DNA of 64,000 nucleotides from Cylindrospermum sp. FACHB-282 (GCF_014697195.1 NZ_JACJRJ010000026.1:1-64000), one strand, 5' to 3'; shown: positions 47,037 through 56,501, counted from the stretch's first letter. The notes: generated from the letters alone by a model not told the origin. Translations and numbers: made by a program.

Positions 47037-47507
47037 CTATTTCAACTCACCGCGCTGCTTTATTACATCTTGGTAATTTTGCTCAAACTGCTGCCTTTGC
47101 TGAGGAGTTAAAATTTCTGCTACCCGTTCTCGGTATGTTTGTATCAGTTTTTCCAATTTGGCTTTTTGTTCAGATGTCGGCGGTGTGAGCGTAACTTGAA
47201 CTGGTTGGCCAGACTCAAATTGTTTTTTTTGCTCCGGTGTCAAATCAGGACGGGGTAAAATTCCCCCAATTTGTGGCATGATTTCCCGTTGAATTTGTTG
47301 GATTTTTTCTTTTTGTTCTTGAGTCAGATTTATGTTTGCTAGTTCGGGAAATTCTTGTGGAGGTTTACCAAATGGAGCCCCAGCAGTTATAGGTTTATTT
47401 GGTAATGGTTCATTGGGACTTTGGGCATAAGCTATTGTTACCCCCAAGCTAATAATTAAGCTAGCTGTCCCAATCCAAATTGGCAGGAATCGATGTTTGA
47501 GTTGCAT
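47037..47507 (-). CDS. Secreted Spy/CpxP-like (LTxxQ) protein
   Basis: 156 residues. A signal peptide (LPIWIGTASLIISLGVTIAYAQ) is followed by three helical LTxxQ-type segments: INLTQEQKEKIQQIQREIMPQI, RPDLTPEQKKQFES and ILTPQQRQQFEQNYQDVIKQ. The Spy/CpxP fold is a periplasmic stress chaperone or metal-sensing protein. Cyanobacterial versions are uncharacterised. It is divergent from the histidine kinase gene (213-nt spacer), so joint regulation by that system is worth testing. Confidence 0.8.
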   Translation of the reverse strand: MQLKHRFLPIWIGTASLIISLGVTIAYAQSPNEPLPNKPITAGAPFGKPPQEFPELANINLTQEQKEKIQQIQREIMPQIGGILPRPDLTPEQKKQFESGQPVQVTLTPPTSEQKAKLEKLIQTYRERVAEILTPQQRQQFEQNYQDVIKQRGELK

Positions 47508-47720
47508 AATGTCTCCAGCAAATTTCTGTTGTGATGTTCTTATCTTAGAAATTTGCCCTAGCGATCGCCTGGATCAAATATCCTAAATGTCGTTGCAACT
47601 AAAGTACTAATTTTATCTAGTACTTTAGTCCTACTCCGTTTTGCAGTTGCGCCTTTGCCTAAAATAAAAAAAATTTCTATAACTTAGATAGGATTGCTTT
47701 ATCTTTAATTTGAGTTTTTA

Positions 47721-49013
47721 ATGGAGAAAGTAGAAAATATTCTATTTTTCCAAGTTGCCGCTGTGAACTCCCCGATCAAACTCCAACCCCACCCTTTTCG
47801 CCTACTACTTTACCTAGAGTGGATTCTCTTGGTAATAGCACTTTTGACAGAGTTTCCGTTGATAAAATTCCCTTATCCACCCTTTTTACAGCCTGTTTCT
47901 CCCCAAAATTTACTGCTGTTATTTTTGAGCCTAGCTAGCTTTGGTATTATGGGTTTGCGCTTGCCAGGGCATAACTTATTATTTAAAGCACTTTACATTG
48001 GGTTAGGATTTTGCTTAATTTTGTTGGTAAGTGTGGCAGGCGGACGGGGTATGAGGTTTCCACCATCGCTGCTGTTGATTTTAGTTCTGCGCAGTTGCCT
48101 AGTGTTTCAATTAACTCAACGCTTGCTGGTGGCAAGTCTGGCGTTTATCTCCTTCGTTTTTACCTCTTTACCACCCTTTGGGCAGATTGACTTTGTCAGA
48201 CCACCGTTACCAAATCTATCACCACCGGACGCAGACAATCTCAAAAGTATTGTTTGGCAATTAACATTCAATTCCGCATTGCTGTTTGGCTTGGTGTTGG
48301 TGTTTGTGTTGTTGTTAGTGAATGCTTTATTGGGAGAACGGCAGAGTCGAGAAAAGTTAGCGATCGCTCATCAGCAACTACGAGAATATTCCCTAAAGAT
48401 TGAAAACCAAGCAACATTACAAGAACGCAACCGGATTGCGCGGGAAATTCACGATGCCTTGGGACACTCCCTCACAGCTCAAAGTATCCAGCTAGAAAAT
48501 GCTTTATTATTTCTGTCAACCAATCTTGATGAAACCAGAACCTTCTTACTCGAAGCCAAACAGCTTGGTACTAATGCCTTGCGGGAAGTCCGTCAATCTG
48601 TAGCAACCCTGCGTTTTGACCCCCTGCAAGGAAAATCTTTAGCTTCGGCGATCGCTTTATTGTTAACCGATTTTCAGCGCCGGAGTGGCATTATCCCCAA
48701 AAGCACCCTCAGCTTACCTCTATCATTATCCCCTGAAGTTAGCACAACAATTTACCGCATTATTCAAGAAGCCCTCACAAATATCTCCAAACATGGCGCG
48801 GCAACTCAGGTCAAAATTAACTTACAAGCAACTCTAGAACATCTGTATTTACAAGTAGAAGACAATGGTAAAGGCTTCAATCCCAATCAAAACACTACAG
48901 GATTTGGCATTCAGGGAATGCGAGAACGCACCCTAGCCTTGGGAGGTGAATTTAAAATCATTAGTACACTAGGGGCTGGTTGCCAAATCACGGCTATATT
49001 TTACTCTAGATGA
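47721..49013 (+). CDS. NarL/DesK-type sensor histidine kinase
   Basis: 430 residues. Five or so N-terminal membrane helices (about 25-205) with short loops, then a HisKA_3 dimerisation segment with ERNRIAREIHDALGHSLTAQSIQLENAL (His near 244) and a HATPase with DNGKGFNPNQNTTGFGIQGMRERTLALGG. With its membrane-embedded sensor it resembles DesK-type kinases that read membrane state. The response regulator lies two genes downstream (49820), with a membrane protein gene between, all on one strand. Confidence 0.92.
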   Translation: MEKVENILFFQVAAVNSPIKLQPHPFRLLLYLEWILLVIALLTEFPLIKFPYPPFLQPVSPQNLLLLFLSLASFGIMGLRLPGHNLLFKALYIGLGFCLILLVSVAGGRGMRFPPSLLLILVLRSCLVFQLTQRLLVASLAFISFVFTSLPPFGQIDFVRPPLPNLSPPDADNLKSIVWQLTFNSALLFGLVLVFVLLLVNALLGERQSREKLAIAHQQLREYSLKIENQATLQERNRIAREIHDALGHSLTAQSIQLENALLFLSTNLDETRTFLLEAKQLGTNALREVRQSVATLRFDPLQGKSLASAIALLLTDFQRRSGIIPKSTLSLPLSLSPEVSTTIYRIIQEALTNISKHGAATQVKINLQATLEHLYLQVEDNGKGFNPNQNTTGFGIQGMRERTLALGGEFKIISTLGAGCQITAIFYSR

Positions 49014-49072
49014 GATGTATTTATACCTGAAGATACTTGTAGTGAAATTACATTCTTTGCTACCATAAACCT

Positions 49073-49642
49073 ATGACAATAAGTACACAAAAATCTCTGA
49101 ATAAATCAGTAAAGTCTCCAGAAAAATTAGCAACCCAGGCTATTGAAGCAGAGCGAATGCATGATGTTCAGCTTTTACTGCAAAACTTAGTTAACAATGA
49201 AGAAGCTACTGTTAAGCTGATTTTAGACTGCCTCTATGATATTGGCTCAGTCAATCTAATTAACCAAAAGTTTCCTGTGGTGCCTTTAAACCGGATGATG
49301 AAATTAATTGCCCAGATGTCTAAACCTATATTTAAAATTGTTGCCTGGTATTGGTTTAAGAACAACTGTCCCCAGTTAATTACTAATTGGTTGCTATCCA
49401 AGGTAAGTTTTGAAAATTCACCAATAGATACACCTAGTACAATACCTATTCAAGTTTCCGAAGTTCAAACATATTACCCCTTAGAGGCAGAAACCCTGAG
49501 TCGAGAGGTGAAATATTTGCGTCAGCAAGTCAGATTGCTAATTGGAATTTCTATAATCTCGCTCTTGGCTTTAGGTGTAACAGTTACTACCCTAAACCAA
49601 AGTTCAGGAGTACCATTACAAAGCAGACAGCAAATTCAATAG
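49073..49642 (+). CDS. Tail-anchored membrane protein of unknown function
   Basis: 189 residues. A soluble helical N-terminus (about 15-120) has no motif I recognise. It is followed by a short coiled region (LSREVKYLRQQVRLL) and a single helix near the C-terminus (IGISIISLLALGVTVTTL, about 153-170). It lies 59 nt after the kinase stop and 177 nt before the response regulator. The position suggests an accessory of that two-component system, but the sequence alone does not prove it. Confidence 0.6.
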   Translation: MTISTQKSLNKSVKSPEKLATQAIEAERMHDVQLLLQNLVNNEEATVKLILDCLYDIGSVNLINQKFPVVPLNRMMKLIAQMSKPIFKIVAWYWFKNNCPQLITNWLLSKVSFENSPIDTPSTIPIQVSEVQTYYPLEAETLSREVKYLRQQVRLLIGISIISLLALGVTVTTLNQSSGVPLQSRQQIQ

Positions 49643-49819
49643 CTAAGGCGCTGAGAATTTTCTCTTATTGAAGCTTTAGTGTAAAAAAAACACAATTTAT
49701 ATTGCCAGGACGAACTCTTAAAACTTCTTACCGCTACCACGGCAAAAATTTGATGATTAAAAATCTGGGATAATGATTTTAACGTCTGGGGATTTATTCT
49801 AGATATAGAGGCTAGCACT

Positions 49820-50461
49820 ATGATTCGCCTATTATTAGTAGATGATCAAATGATTATTCGCCAGGGATTAAAAAGCTTATTGGGTTCAAAAAGCGACTTG
49901 CAGATTGTGGGCGAAGCTGAAAATGGTCAAAGTGCGATCGCCTTTTTAGAAAAAGTTTATGAAACATCTCTACAACCAGATGTAGTTTTAATGGACATCC
50001 GTATGCCTGTAATGGATGGTGTAGCCGCAACTGAAGCCATTTGTCAGCGCTTTGCAGCAGTGAAAGTCTTAGTATTAACAACCTTTGATGATGATGAATA
50101 TGTTTGGCAAGCGATGCGATTTGGTGCCAGGGGCTATTTGTTAAAAGATACATCATTAGAACCATTAGCAAATGCTATCCGTTCAGTTCATCAAGGATAT
50201 AGTCAGCTAGGGCCAGGATTACTGGAGAAAGCCTTAACTGTGCCCTATTCTCCCACCCCACCGCCACCGCCGGCTTTAGCAGAACTGACACCCAGAGAAA
50301 GAGAGGTTTTGCAGTTAATTGCCACAGGTGCTAGTAACCACGAAATAGCTGAGTCCCTTTACATTTCTGAGAGAACTGTAAAAAACCATGTAACCAGTAT
50401 TCTCAATCGTTTAAATTTGCGCGATCGCACTCAAGCAGCTATTTTTGCTAACTCTTTTTGA
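49820..50461 (+). CDS. NarL-family response regulator
   Basis: 213 residues. A receiver domain with the acidic pocket (LVDDQ), the phospho-acceptor Asp in VVLMDIRMPVMDG (near 59), Thr in VLVLTTFDDDE and Lys in YLLKDTS. A Pro-rich linker (PTPPPPPAL) leads to a LuxR HTH (LTPREREVLQLIATGASNHEIAESLYISERTVKNHVTSIL). It is the evident partner of the HisKA_3 kinase at 47721. A MoaD-like gene starts 24 nt after its stop. Confidence 0.93.
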   Translation: MIRLLLVDDQMIIRQGLKSLLGSKSDLQIVGEAENGQSAIAFLEKVYETSLQPDVVLMDIRMPVMDGVAATEAICQRFAAVKVLVLTTFDDDEYVWQAMRFGARGYLLKDTSLEPLANAIRSVHQGYSQLGPGLLEKALTVPYSPTPPPPPALAELTPREREVLQLIATGASNHEIAESLYISERTVKNHVTSILNRLNLRDRTQAAIFANSF

Positions 50462-50485
50462 TCTTTGCTAGTTTACCAAGAACCA

Positions 50486-50746
50486 ATGACTAAGTCTGCA
50501 ATCACCGTTAACGTCAAATTGTTCGCTGCTTATCAAGAAGCCTATGGAGTTTCTCAACTAATTTGGGAATTTCCTCATGGTACAACTGTGGCAGCAGTAT
50601 GCGATCGCCTGATTACTGAACACCCAGAACTAGCTCAATGGCGCGACATCACCCGCTTTGGCATTAATTTGATATTTGTCGAACCAGATACCCTCTTAAA
50701 AGATGGCGATGAAGTGGTGCTAATTCCACCCGTTAGCGGCGGCTAA
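50486..50746 (+). CDS. MoaD/ThiS-family sulfur carrier (first copy)
   Basis: 86 residues from ATG at 50486 (MTKSAITVNVKLFAAYQEAYG). A beta-grasp fold ends in PPVSGG, the C-terminal Gly-Gly that becomes thiocarboxylated. LLKDGDEVVLIPPVSGG is the family end. In the classic role MoaD donates sulfur to molybdopterin. Here it is followed 183 nt later by thrC and a second carrier, so a role in amino-acid sulfur chemistry is also possible. Confidence 0.85.
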   Translation: MTKSAITVNVKLFAAYQEAYGVSQLIWEFPHGTTVAAVCDRLITEHPELAQWRDITRFGINLIFVEPDTLLKDGDEVVLIPPVSGG

Positions 50747-50837
50747 TTAACCTGGATAGTCTTATATTTGTTTGTGACAATTCATGCTTTGTATTGCGTA
50801 TATATACTTGACATTCTCATGATAATTCAAAAAACAA

Positions 50838-50858
50838 ACCCGACAAAAATAGTCGGGT
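50838..50858 (+). promoter_or_regulatory. Hairpin ahead of thrC
   Basis: ACCCGAC-AAAAATA-GTCGGGT forms a perfect 7-bp stem, with a further GACGGGTATTTTT copy of one arm just downstream that could pair alternatively. It lies 71 nt before the thrC ATG. It could terminate the upstream gene or act as a leader switch. Confidence 0.45.
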
Positions 50859-50929
50859 ATGTTTGACGGGTATTTTTACACGTGCTAGTATCAAACGACA
50901 GTTGACGGACATCACAGGGAAAGCAGTTT

Positions 50930-52234
50930 ATGACTCAGGCAACAACCACAGACACCCAAGGAACGACTGCCATTTTGCAAGCTTTGAAGTGTAAAGAATG
51001 TGGCACGGAATATGAGCTAAAGGCCAGCCATGTTTGTGAGTTATGCTTTGGGCCGTTAGAAGTCAAATATGACTACAGCGCCTTGCGTCTATCTGTGAGT
51101 CGGGAAAAAATTCAAGCCGGGCCAAATTCAATTTGGCGCTACCGTCCCTTTTTGCCCGTCGCCACTGACAACGTGATCGATGTGGGCACAGGGATGACTC
51201 CCTTGGTTCGTTCCCAACGTCTTGCCCGCCGCCTGGGTTTAAATAAGCTTTATATTAAAAATGATGCCGTCAATATGCCCACCCTCAGCTTCAAGGATCG
51301 AGTGGTGTCTGTCGCCCTCTCCAGAGCCAGAGAGTTGGGTTTCACAACTGTTTCTTGCGCTAGTACCGGTAACTTGGCAAATTCTACAGCTGCGATCGCC
51401 GCCCATGCCGGTTTAGATTGCTGTGTGTTCATCCCCGCCGATTTGGAAGCAGGTAAAATCCTGGGTAGCCTCATCTACAGTCCTACTCTCATGGCAGTTA
51501 AGGGCAACTACGATCAAGTAAATCGCCTCTGCTCGGAAGTTGCCAATACACACGGCTGGGGTTTTGTCAATATCAATCTGCGTCCCTACTACTCAGAAGG
51601 TTCTAAGACACTGGGTTTTGAAGTTGCAGAACAACTGGGTTGGGAGCTACCCGACCATATCGTGGCTCCCCTAGCTTCTGGTTCTCTGTTTACCAAAATT
51701 TATAAGGGTTTCCAAGAATTTGTAGAAGTCGGTTTAGTGGCAGCCAAAGATGTTCGCTTCAGTGGTGCGCAAGCTGAAGGCTGTTCCCCCATAGCCCAAG
51801 CATACAAGGAAGGGCGCGACTTTATTAAACCAGTGAAACCGAATACAATTGCCAAATCAATTGCGATCGGCAACCCAGCAGACGGTGTTTATGCTATGGA
51901 AATAGCCCGGAAGACTAACGGCAATATTGAATCAGTCAATGATGCAGAAATTATTGAAGGTATCAAGCTGCTGGCAGAAACTGAAGGCATCTTTACAGAA
52001 ACCGCCGGTGGTACAACCGTCGCTGTGCTGAAAAAATTGGTAGAAGCTGGCAAAATTGATCCAGATGAAACTACCGTGGTTTACATCACTGGCAATGGTT
52101 TAAAAACCCAAGAAGCCATACAAGACTATGTTGGCGAACCTTTGACAATCGATGCTAAACTCGATAGCTTTGAACGAGCCCTAGAGAGATCCCAAACACT
52201 CAACCGCCTAGAATGGCAGCAAGTCCTCGTTTAG
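50930..52234 (+). CDS. thrC: Threonine synthase
   Basis: 434 residues. An N-terminal zinc-ribbon-like segment (LKCKECGTEYELKASHVCELCFGPLEV) is followed by a fold-type II PLP enzyme. The Lys lies in LSFKDRVVS (near 122) and the PLP phosphate loop in ASTGNLANSTAA. It converts O-phosphohomoserine to threonine. The zinc-ribbon subgroup is common in cyanobacteria. It sits between two MoaD/ThiS-like genes, the second only 45 nt downstream, an arrangement that suggests a sulfur-transfer variant, though the threonine reaction remains the default. Confidence 0.88.
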   Translation: MTQATTTDTQGTTAILQALKCKECGTEYELKASHVCELCFGPLEVKYDYSALRLSVSREKIQAGPNSIWRYRPFLPVATDNVIDVGTGMTPLVRSQRLARRLGLNKLYIKNDAVNMPTLSFKDRVVSVALSRARELGFTTVSCASTGNLANSTAAIAAHAGLDCCVFIPADLEAGKILGSLIYSPTLMAVKGNYDQVNRLCSEVANTHGWGFVNINLRPYYSEGSKTLGFEVAEQLGWELPDHIVAPLASGSLFTKIYKGFQEFVEVGLVAAKDVRFSGAQAEGCSPIAQAYKEGRDFIKPVKPNTIAKSIAIGNPADGVYAMEIARKTNGNIESVNDAEIIEGIKLLAETEGIFTETAGGTTVAVLKKLVEAGKIDPDETTVVYITGNGLKTQEAIQDYVGEPLTIDAKLDSFERALERSQTLNRLEWQQVLV

Positions 52235-52279
52235 TCATTAGCAACTGACAAGTAACAACTCTTCACTAAATAATTAACT

Positions 52280-52555
52280 ATGGCTATAACAGTTTTAGTC
52301 CCTACTGCTCTGCAAAAATTTACCAATAACCAAGCTGCCCTAGAATGTAGTGGTGGCAACATCTCTGAACTGTTCGATTCCTTAGAACAAAGTTGTCCAG
52401 GAATCAAATCTCGGTTGTGCGATGACACTGGAAAACCACGGCGGTTCTTAAATTTGTATGTCAATAGCGAAGACATCCGCTTTTTGGAAGGAACAGAAAC
52501 AGTTTTAAAAGATGGTGATGAGGTAAGTATTGTCCCCGCTGTTGCAGGTGGTTGA
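52280..52555 (+). CDS. MoaD/ThiS/CysO-type sulfur carrier (second copy)
   Basis: 91 residues, beta-grasp, ending ...[17 protein letters not shown], with the C-terminal Gly-Gly needed for thiocarboxylation. [34 protein letters not shown] is the usual middle of CysO/ThiS-like carriers. It follows thrC by 45 nt and should be co-transcribed. CysO in Mycobacterium feeds sulfur to a PLP enzyme of the same fold type as thrC. Confidence 0.88.
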   Translation: MAITVLVPTALQKFTNNQAALECSGGNISELFDSLEQSCPGIKSRLCDDTGKPRRFLNLYVNSEDIRFLEGTETVLKDGDEVSIVPAVAGG

Positions 52556-52572
52556 AATATTTTAAGCCTCAA

Positions 52573-52626
52573 CCCGCCAGTAAAAAAGCTATTGCTGACC
52601 CTTCCCTATCTGGCGGGGAAAAAATG
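52573..52626 (+). terminator. Hairpin after the second sulfur-carrier gene
   Basis: CCCGCCAG pairs with CTGGCGGG over a 29-nt loop, followed by an A-rich run and then T-poor DNA. Moderate evidence for termination of the thrC operon. Confidence 0.5.
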
Positions 52627-52763
52627 ACAAACTTCTCACCCTACAGGAGGGAAATTCCAAAATCTCTCATTCAAAATATGCCTGGGGCACGGTACTACAA
52701 TTTAGGATTGTGGCATCTTCTATAATTGATGAAACCTGCACACCTAAACTTAGGCATGAAACT

Positions 52764-55646
52764 GTGACAGAAACTGGAAAGTACAAAGATACTGTAAATT
52801 TACCCAAGACTAACTTTGATATGCGGGCTAACGCTATCAAGCGGGAACCCGAAATCCAAAAATTCTGGGAAGAAAACAAAATTTACTCTCAACTCTCAGA
52901 AAAGAACCCCGGCGAATTATTTATACTGCACGATGGGCCTCCCTACGCCAACGGCTCGTTGCATATTGGTCATGCCTTAAATAAGATTCTCAAAGATATT
53001 ATTAACCGTTACCAATTACTGAAAGGGCGTAAAGTCCGCTACGTGCCTGGTTGGGATTGTCACGGACTGCCGATTGAGTTGAAAGTTCTGCAAAACATGA
53101 AATCGGCAGAACGGCAAAACTTGACACCGTTGCAATTGCGGAAAAAAGCGCAGGAATTTGCCCTTGCTACAGTTAATGATCAGCGCGAAAGCTTTAAGCG
53201 CTATGGTGTTTGGGGTGATTGGGATCATCCTTATTTGACGCTACAGCCAGAATACGAGGCGGCCCAAATTGGGGTTTTTGGGCAGATGTTCTTAAAGGGT
53301 TACATCTATCGCGGTTTGAAGCCGGTTCACTGGAGTCCTAGTTCTAAAACTGCTTTGGCTGAGGCGGAGTTGGAATATCCTGAAGGTCACGTTTCTCGCA
53401 GTATTTATGCTGCTTTTGCGGTTACGGGGGTTTCTGAGGCGTTGAAATCTAGTTTGGCGGCATATCTGCCGGATTTGGGTGTAGCTATCTGGACTACTAC
53501 TCCTTGGACTATTCCGGGGAATTTGGCTGTGGCTGTGAATGCAGATTTGAGTTATGCGGTGGTGGAGGTTTCGCGCAAAGACGCAAAGGAGCAAAGGGAA
53601 TACAAGTATCTGATTGTGGCGGCTGATTTGGTGGAGGGTTTATCTGCTAAGTTGGATGTGGAGTTAAGGGTTAAGGAGAGTTTTTCGGGGAGGGATTTGG
53701 AAGGTACTACTTATCGTCATCCTCTGTTTGATAGGGTAAGTCCGGTTGTGGTGGGTGGTGATTATATTACGACTGATTCGGGTACGGGGTTGGTGCATAC
53801 TGCTCCTGGTCATGGTCAAGAAGACTACATTGTGGGACAGCGGTATGGTTTGCCTATCTTGGCGCCGGTTGATGATAATGGCAATTTTACGGCTGAGGCG
53901 GGTAAGTTTGCGGGATTAAATGTTTTGGGTGATGGGAATCAGGCGGTGATTGATGCGCTGACTGAGGCGGGTTCTTTGTTGAAGGAGGAAGCTTATCAAC
54001 ACAAGTATCCCTATGATTGGCGGACGAAAAAGCCGACGATTTTCCGGGCGACTGAGCAGTGGTTTGCTTCGGTTGAGGGTTTCCGGGAAGCTGCATTAAA
54101 TGCGATCGCCTCCGTAACATGGATTCCCCCCCAAGGTGAAAACCGCATTACTCCAATGGTAGCAGAGCGTTCTGATTGGTGCATCTCCCGTCAACGCAGT
54201 TGGGGTGTTCCTATTCCGGTGTTTTATGATGAAGCTACCGGGGAAGTCTTGCTAAATGAGGAAACTATCAATTACGTTCAGGCAATTATCGCTGAAAAGG
54301 GTTCTGATGCTTGGTGGGAGTTGTCGGTTGAGGAGTTGTTACCAGAACAATACCGCAACGATGGCAAGACTTACCGCAGAGGTACAGATACAATGGATGT
54401 CTGGTTTGATTCTGGCTCATCTTGGGCAGCAGTCGCCAAGCAGCGTCCTGAGTTAGGCTATCCTGTGGATATGTACTTGGAAGGTTCCGATCAACATCGC
54501 GGTTGGTTTCAGTCGAGTTTGCTGACTAGTGTGGCGGTAAATGGCATTGCACCTTATAAAACTGTGTTAACTCATGGTTTCGTCTTGGATGAAAATGGAC
54601 GGAAGATGAGTAAATCTGTGGGGAATGTGGTTGATCCTCAGTTGATTCTTCAGGGTGGTAGCAACCAAAAACAACAACCGGCTTATGGTGCAGATGTGCT
54701 GCGGTTGTGGGTGTCTTCGGTTGATTATTCCTCTGATGTGCGTTTGGGAAGCAATATCATTAAGCAACTCGCAGATGTGCGGAATAAAATTCGCAATACG
54801 GCGCGGTTTTTGTTGGGTAGCTTAGATGATTTTAACCCAGAAACTGATGCAGTACCTTTTGAGGATTTGCCAGAGTTAGATAAGTATATGCTGCACCGCA
54901 TCCGTGAGGTGTTTAATGAGGTGACGGAAGCTTTTGACAGTTTCCAATTTTTCCGCTTTTTCCAAACTGTGCAGAATTTCTGCGTTGTGGATTTATCTAA
55001 CTTTTATTTAGATGTGGCGAAGGATAGACTGTATATCAGTTCTACCGATGCTTTCCGTCGTCGCAGTTGTCAAACGGTGTTGCAGATTGCTTTGGAGAAT
55101 TTAGTCAAGGCGATCGCACCTGTGTTGTGTCATACTGCTGAAGATATCTGGCAATTTATCCCCTATAAAACACCCTATAAATCAGTGTTTGAGGCTGGTT
55201 GGGTGCAATTAGAAGATAAATGGGAAAATCCAGAATTAGCGAAATCTTGGGAACAATTGCGGCAACTTCGCACTGAGGTTAATAAGGTGTTAGAGCAAGC
55301 TAGGCTAGAAAAATTGATTGGTTCTTCCCTAGAGGCTAAAGCATTGCTATATGTGACTGATGAGCAATTACGCGCTACCGTAAAATCCCTGAATCCAGCC
55401 AGCGGTAATGGTATCGATGAACTGCGGTATTTGTTCCTCACCTCTCAGGTGGAAGTGTTGGATAGTCCAGAAGCACTGCAAGGATTGAAATACAGCTTGC
55501 AGTCTGATACCTGGGGAATTGGGATAGTGAATGCAGATGGGCAAAAATGCGATCGCTGTTGGAACTATTCTACCCATGTAGGCGAATCAGCGGAACATCC
55601 CCTACTATGTGAACGTTGCATTCCCGCCTTAGCTGGCGAATTTTAG
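52764..55646 (+). CDS. ileS: Isoleucyl-tRNA synthetase
   Basis: 960 residues from GTG at 52764 (product begins MTETGKYKDTVNLPKTNFDMR); an ATG 54 nt earlier is open but not family-like. Class I signatures: HIGH in GSLHIGHALNK and KMSKS in GRKMSKSVGN. The CP1 editing domain holds TTTPWTIPGNLAV. The C-terminal zinc finger is CDRCWNYSTHVG...LLCERCIPAL. Residues about 268-280 (RKDAKEQREYKY) in the editing region are encoded by a dispersed CGCAAAGACGCAAAGG-type repeat in frame. Essential, cytoplasmic. Confidence 0.96.
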   Translation: MTETGKYKDTVNLPKTNFDMRANAIKREPEIQKFWEENKIYSQLSEKNPGELFILHDGPPYANGSLHIGHALNKILKDIINRYQLLKGRKVRYVPGWDCHGLPIELKVLQNMKSAERQNLTPLQLRKKAQEFALATVNDQRESFKRYGVWGDWDHPYLTLQPEYEAAQIGVFGQMFLKGYIYRGLKPVHWSPSSKTALAEAELEYPEGHVSRSIYAAFAVTGVSEALKSSLAAYLPDLGVAIWTTTPWTIPGNLAVAVNADLSYAVVEVSRKDAKEQREYKYLIVAADLVEGLSAKLDVELRVKESFSGRDLEGTTYRHPLFDRVSPVVVGGDYITTDSGTGLVHTAPGHGQEDYIVGQRYGLPILAPVDDNGNFTAEAGKFAGLNVLGDGNQAVIDALTEAGSLLKEEAYQHKYPYDWRTKKPTIFRATEQWFASVEGFREAALNAIASVTWIPPQGENRITPMVAERSDWCISRQRSWGVPIPVFYDEATGEVLLNEETINYVQAIIAEKGSDAWWELSVEELLPEQYRNDGKTYRRGTDTMDVWFDSGSSWAAVAKQRPELGYPVDMYLEGSDQHRGWFQSSLLTSVAVNGIAPYKTVLTHGFVLDENGRKMSKSVGNVVDPQLILQGGSNQKQQPAYGADVLRLWVSSVDYSSDVRLGSNIIKQLADVRNKIRNTARFLLGSLDDFNPETDAVPFEDLPELDKYMLHRIREVFNEVTEAFDSFQFFRFFQTVQNFCVVDLSNFYLDVAKDRLYISSTDAFRRRSCQTVLQIALENLVKAIAPVLCHTAEDIWQFIPYKTPYKSVFEAGWVQLEDKWENPELAKSWEQLRQLRTEVNKVLEQARLEKLIGSSLEAKALLYVTDEQLRATVKSLNPASGNGIDELRYLFLTSQVEVLDSPEALQGLKYSLQSDTWGIGIVNADGQKCDRCWNYSTHVGESAEHPLLCERCIPALAGEF
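53568..53598 (+). repeat. Interspersed repeat embedded in ileS
   Basis: The stretch TTTCGCGCAAAGACGCAAAG and the AGCAAAGG after it is a well-known Nostoc intergenic repeat, here read in frame as SRKDAKEQR. Confidence 0.75.
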
Positions 55647-55653
55647 CCCGTAG

Positions 55654-55672
55654 AGCAGGCGTCTCGCCTGCT
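55654..55672 (+). terminator. Hairpin 8 nt after ileS
   Basis: AGCAGGCG and CGCCTGCT pair around TCT. A further copy of GGCGAGACT follows. It is also similar to dispersed hairpins of this genome type. Confidence 0.6.
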
Positions 55673-55739
55673 ATTCTGGACAGGCGAGACTTTCAAATAT
55701 GCCAAAATTAGATAAACTGCACGGTTAACGGAGAATATT

Positions 55740-56300
55740 ATGACCGTAACCACCGCCAAATGGAGTCTAGAAGACTATCACCGCATGATTGAAATCGGTC
55801 TTTTAGAAAGTCGTCACGTCGAGCTATTGAATGGAGAAATTGTTAATATGTCACCAGAGGGGCCGGAACACGCCCAACTTAGTACCGATACGGCTGACTA
55901 CCTGCGAGAACTCCTGACTCACAAAGCACTAGTGCGCGATGCTAAACCCATTACCATCCCAGAAAACAATTCTGAACCCGAACCAGATTTAGCAATTGTC
56001 GAACCAAACCGCGCTATTTATCGAACCCGTCACCCTTACCCAGAAAACATCTTTTGGCTAATTGAATACGCTAATAGCAGCTTAAACAAAGATTTAGATA
56101 TCAAACGCAAAATCTATGCAACTGCTGGAATTCAAGAATATTGGGTTGTAAACTTAAAACATCACCAAGTGAAAATCCTACGTCAACCAGCCGATGGTGA
56201 TTATCGCTCGGAAATTACTTTGACAGAGGGAGAAATCAGCCCTTTGGCGTTTCCAGAAATTACCATTTCTGTACAGCAATTGTTGAAAGGGGAATGTTAG
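55740..56300 (+). CDS. Uma2 family (DUF820) putative endonuclease
   Basis: 186 residues, the usual compact Uma2 length. Core: GLLESRHVELLNGEIVNMSPEGPEHA at the start, then EPEPDLAIVEP (Asp of PD), FWLIEYANSSLNKDLDIKRKIYA (Glu and Lys) and IQEYWVVNL. It has no coiled-coil tail, unlike the Uma2 at 16683. Likely a PD-(D/E)XK nuclease fold; its biological role is unknown. Its own ATG has AGAATATT upstream and no strong ribosome site. Confidence 0.88.
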   Translation: MTVTTAKWSLEDYHRMIEIGLLESRHVELLNGEIVNMSPEGPEHAQLSTDTADYLRELLTHKALVRDAKPITIPENNSEPEPDLAIVEPNRAIYRTRHPYPENIFWLIEYANSSLNKDLDIKRKIYATAGIQEYWVVNLKHHQVKILRQPADGDYRSEITLTEGEISPLAFPEITISVQQLLKGEC

Positions 56301-56346
56301 AAATAAATGTAGAGATGTTGTCAGGACTTACGCAACTGGCATATTC

Positions 56347-56412
56347 GTAGGGTGCGTCAGACTCGATAATTCGTTAACAATCAACAGATTTTCAACATCT
56401 GACGCACCTTAC
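56347..56412. repeat. Inverted repeat, 15-nt arms, between Uma2 and ParA genes
   Basis: GTAGGGTGCGTCAGA (56347-56361) pairs with TCTGACGCACCTTAC (56398-56412) with one mismatch. The GTAGGGTGCGT core also occurs in the element at 42915. Confidence 0.75.
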
Positions 56413-56501
56413 AATCTTACATTGAGTGTGACACGCAGCTTTAGTCCTAGTTGTATGCAACATCTCTACAAAATCTCCAAAATCACAATCAGCTAATAAT
56501 T

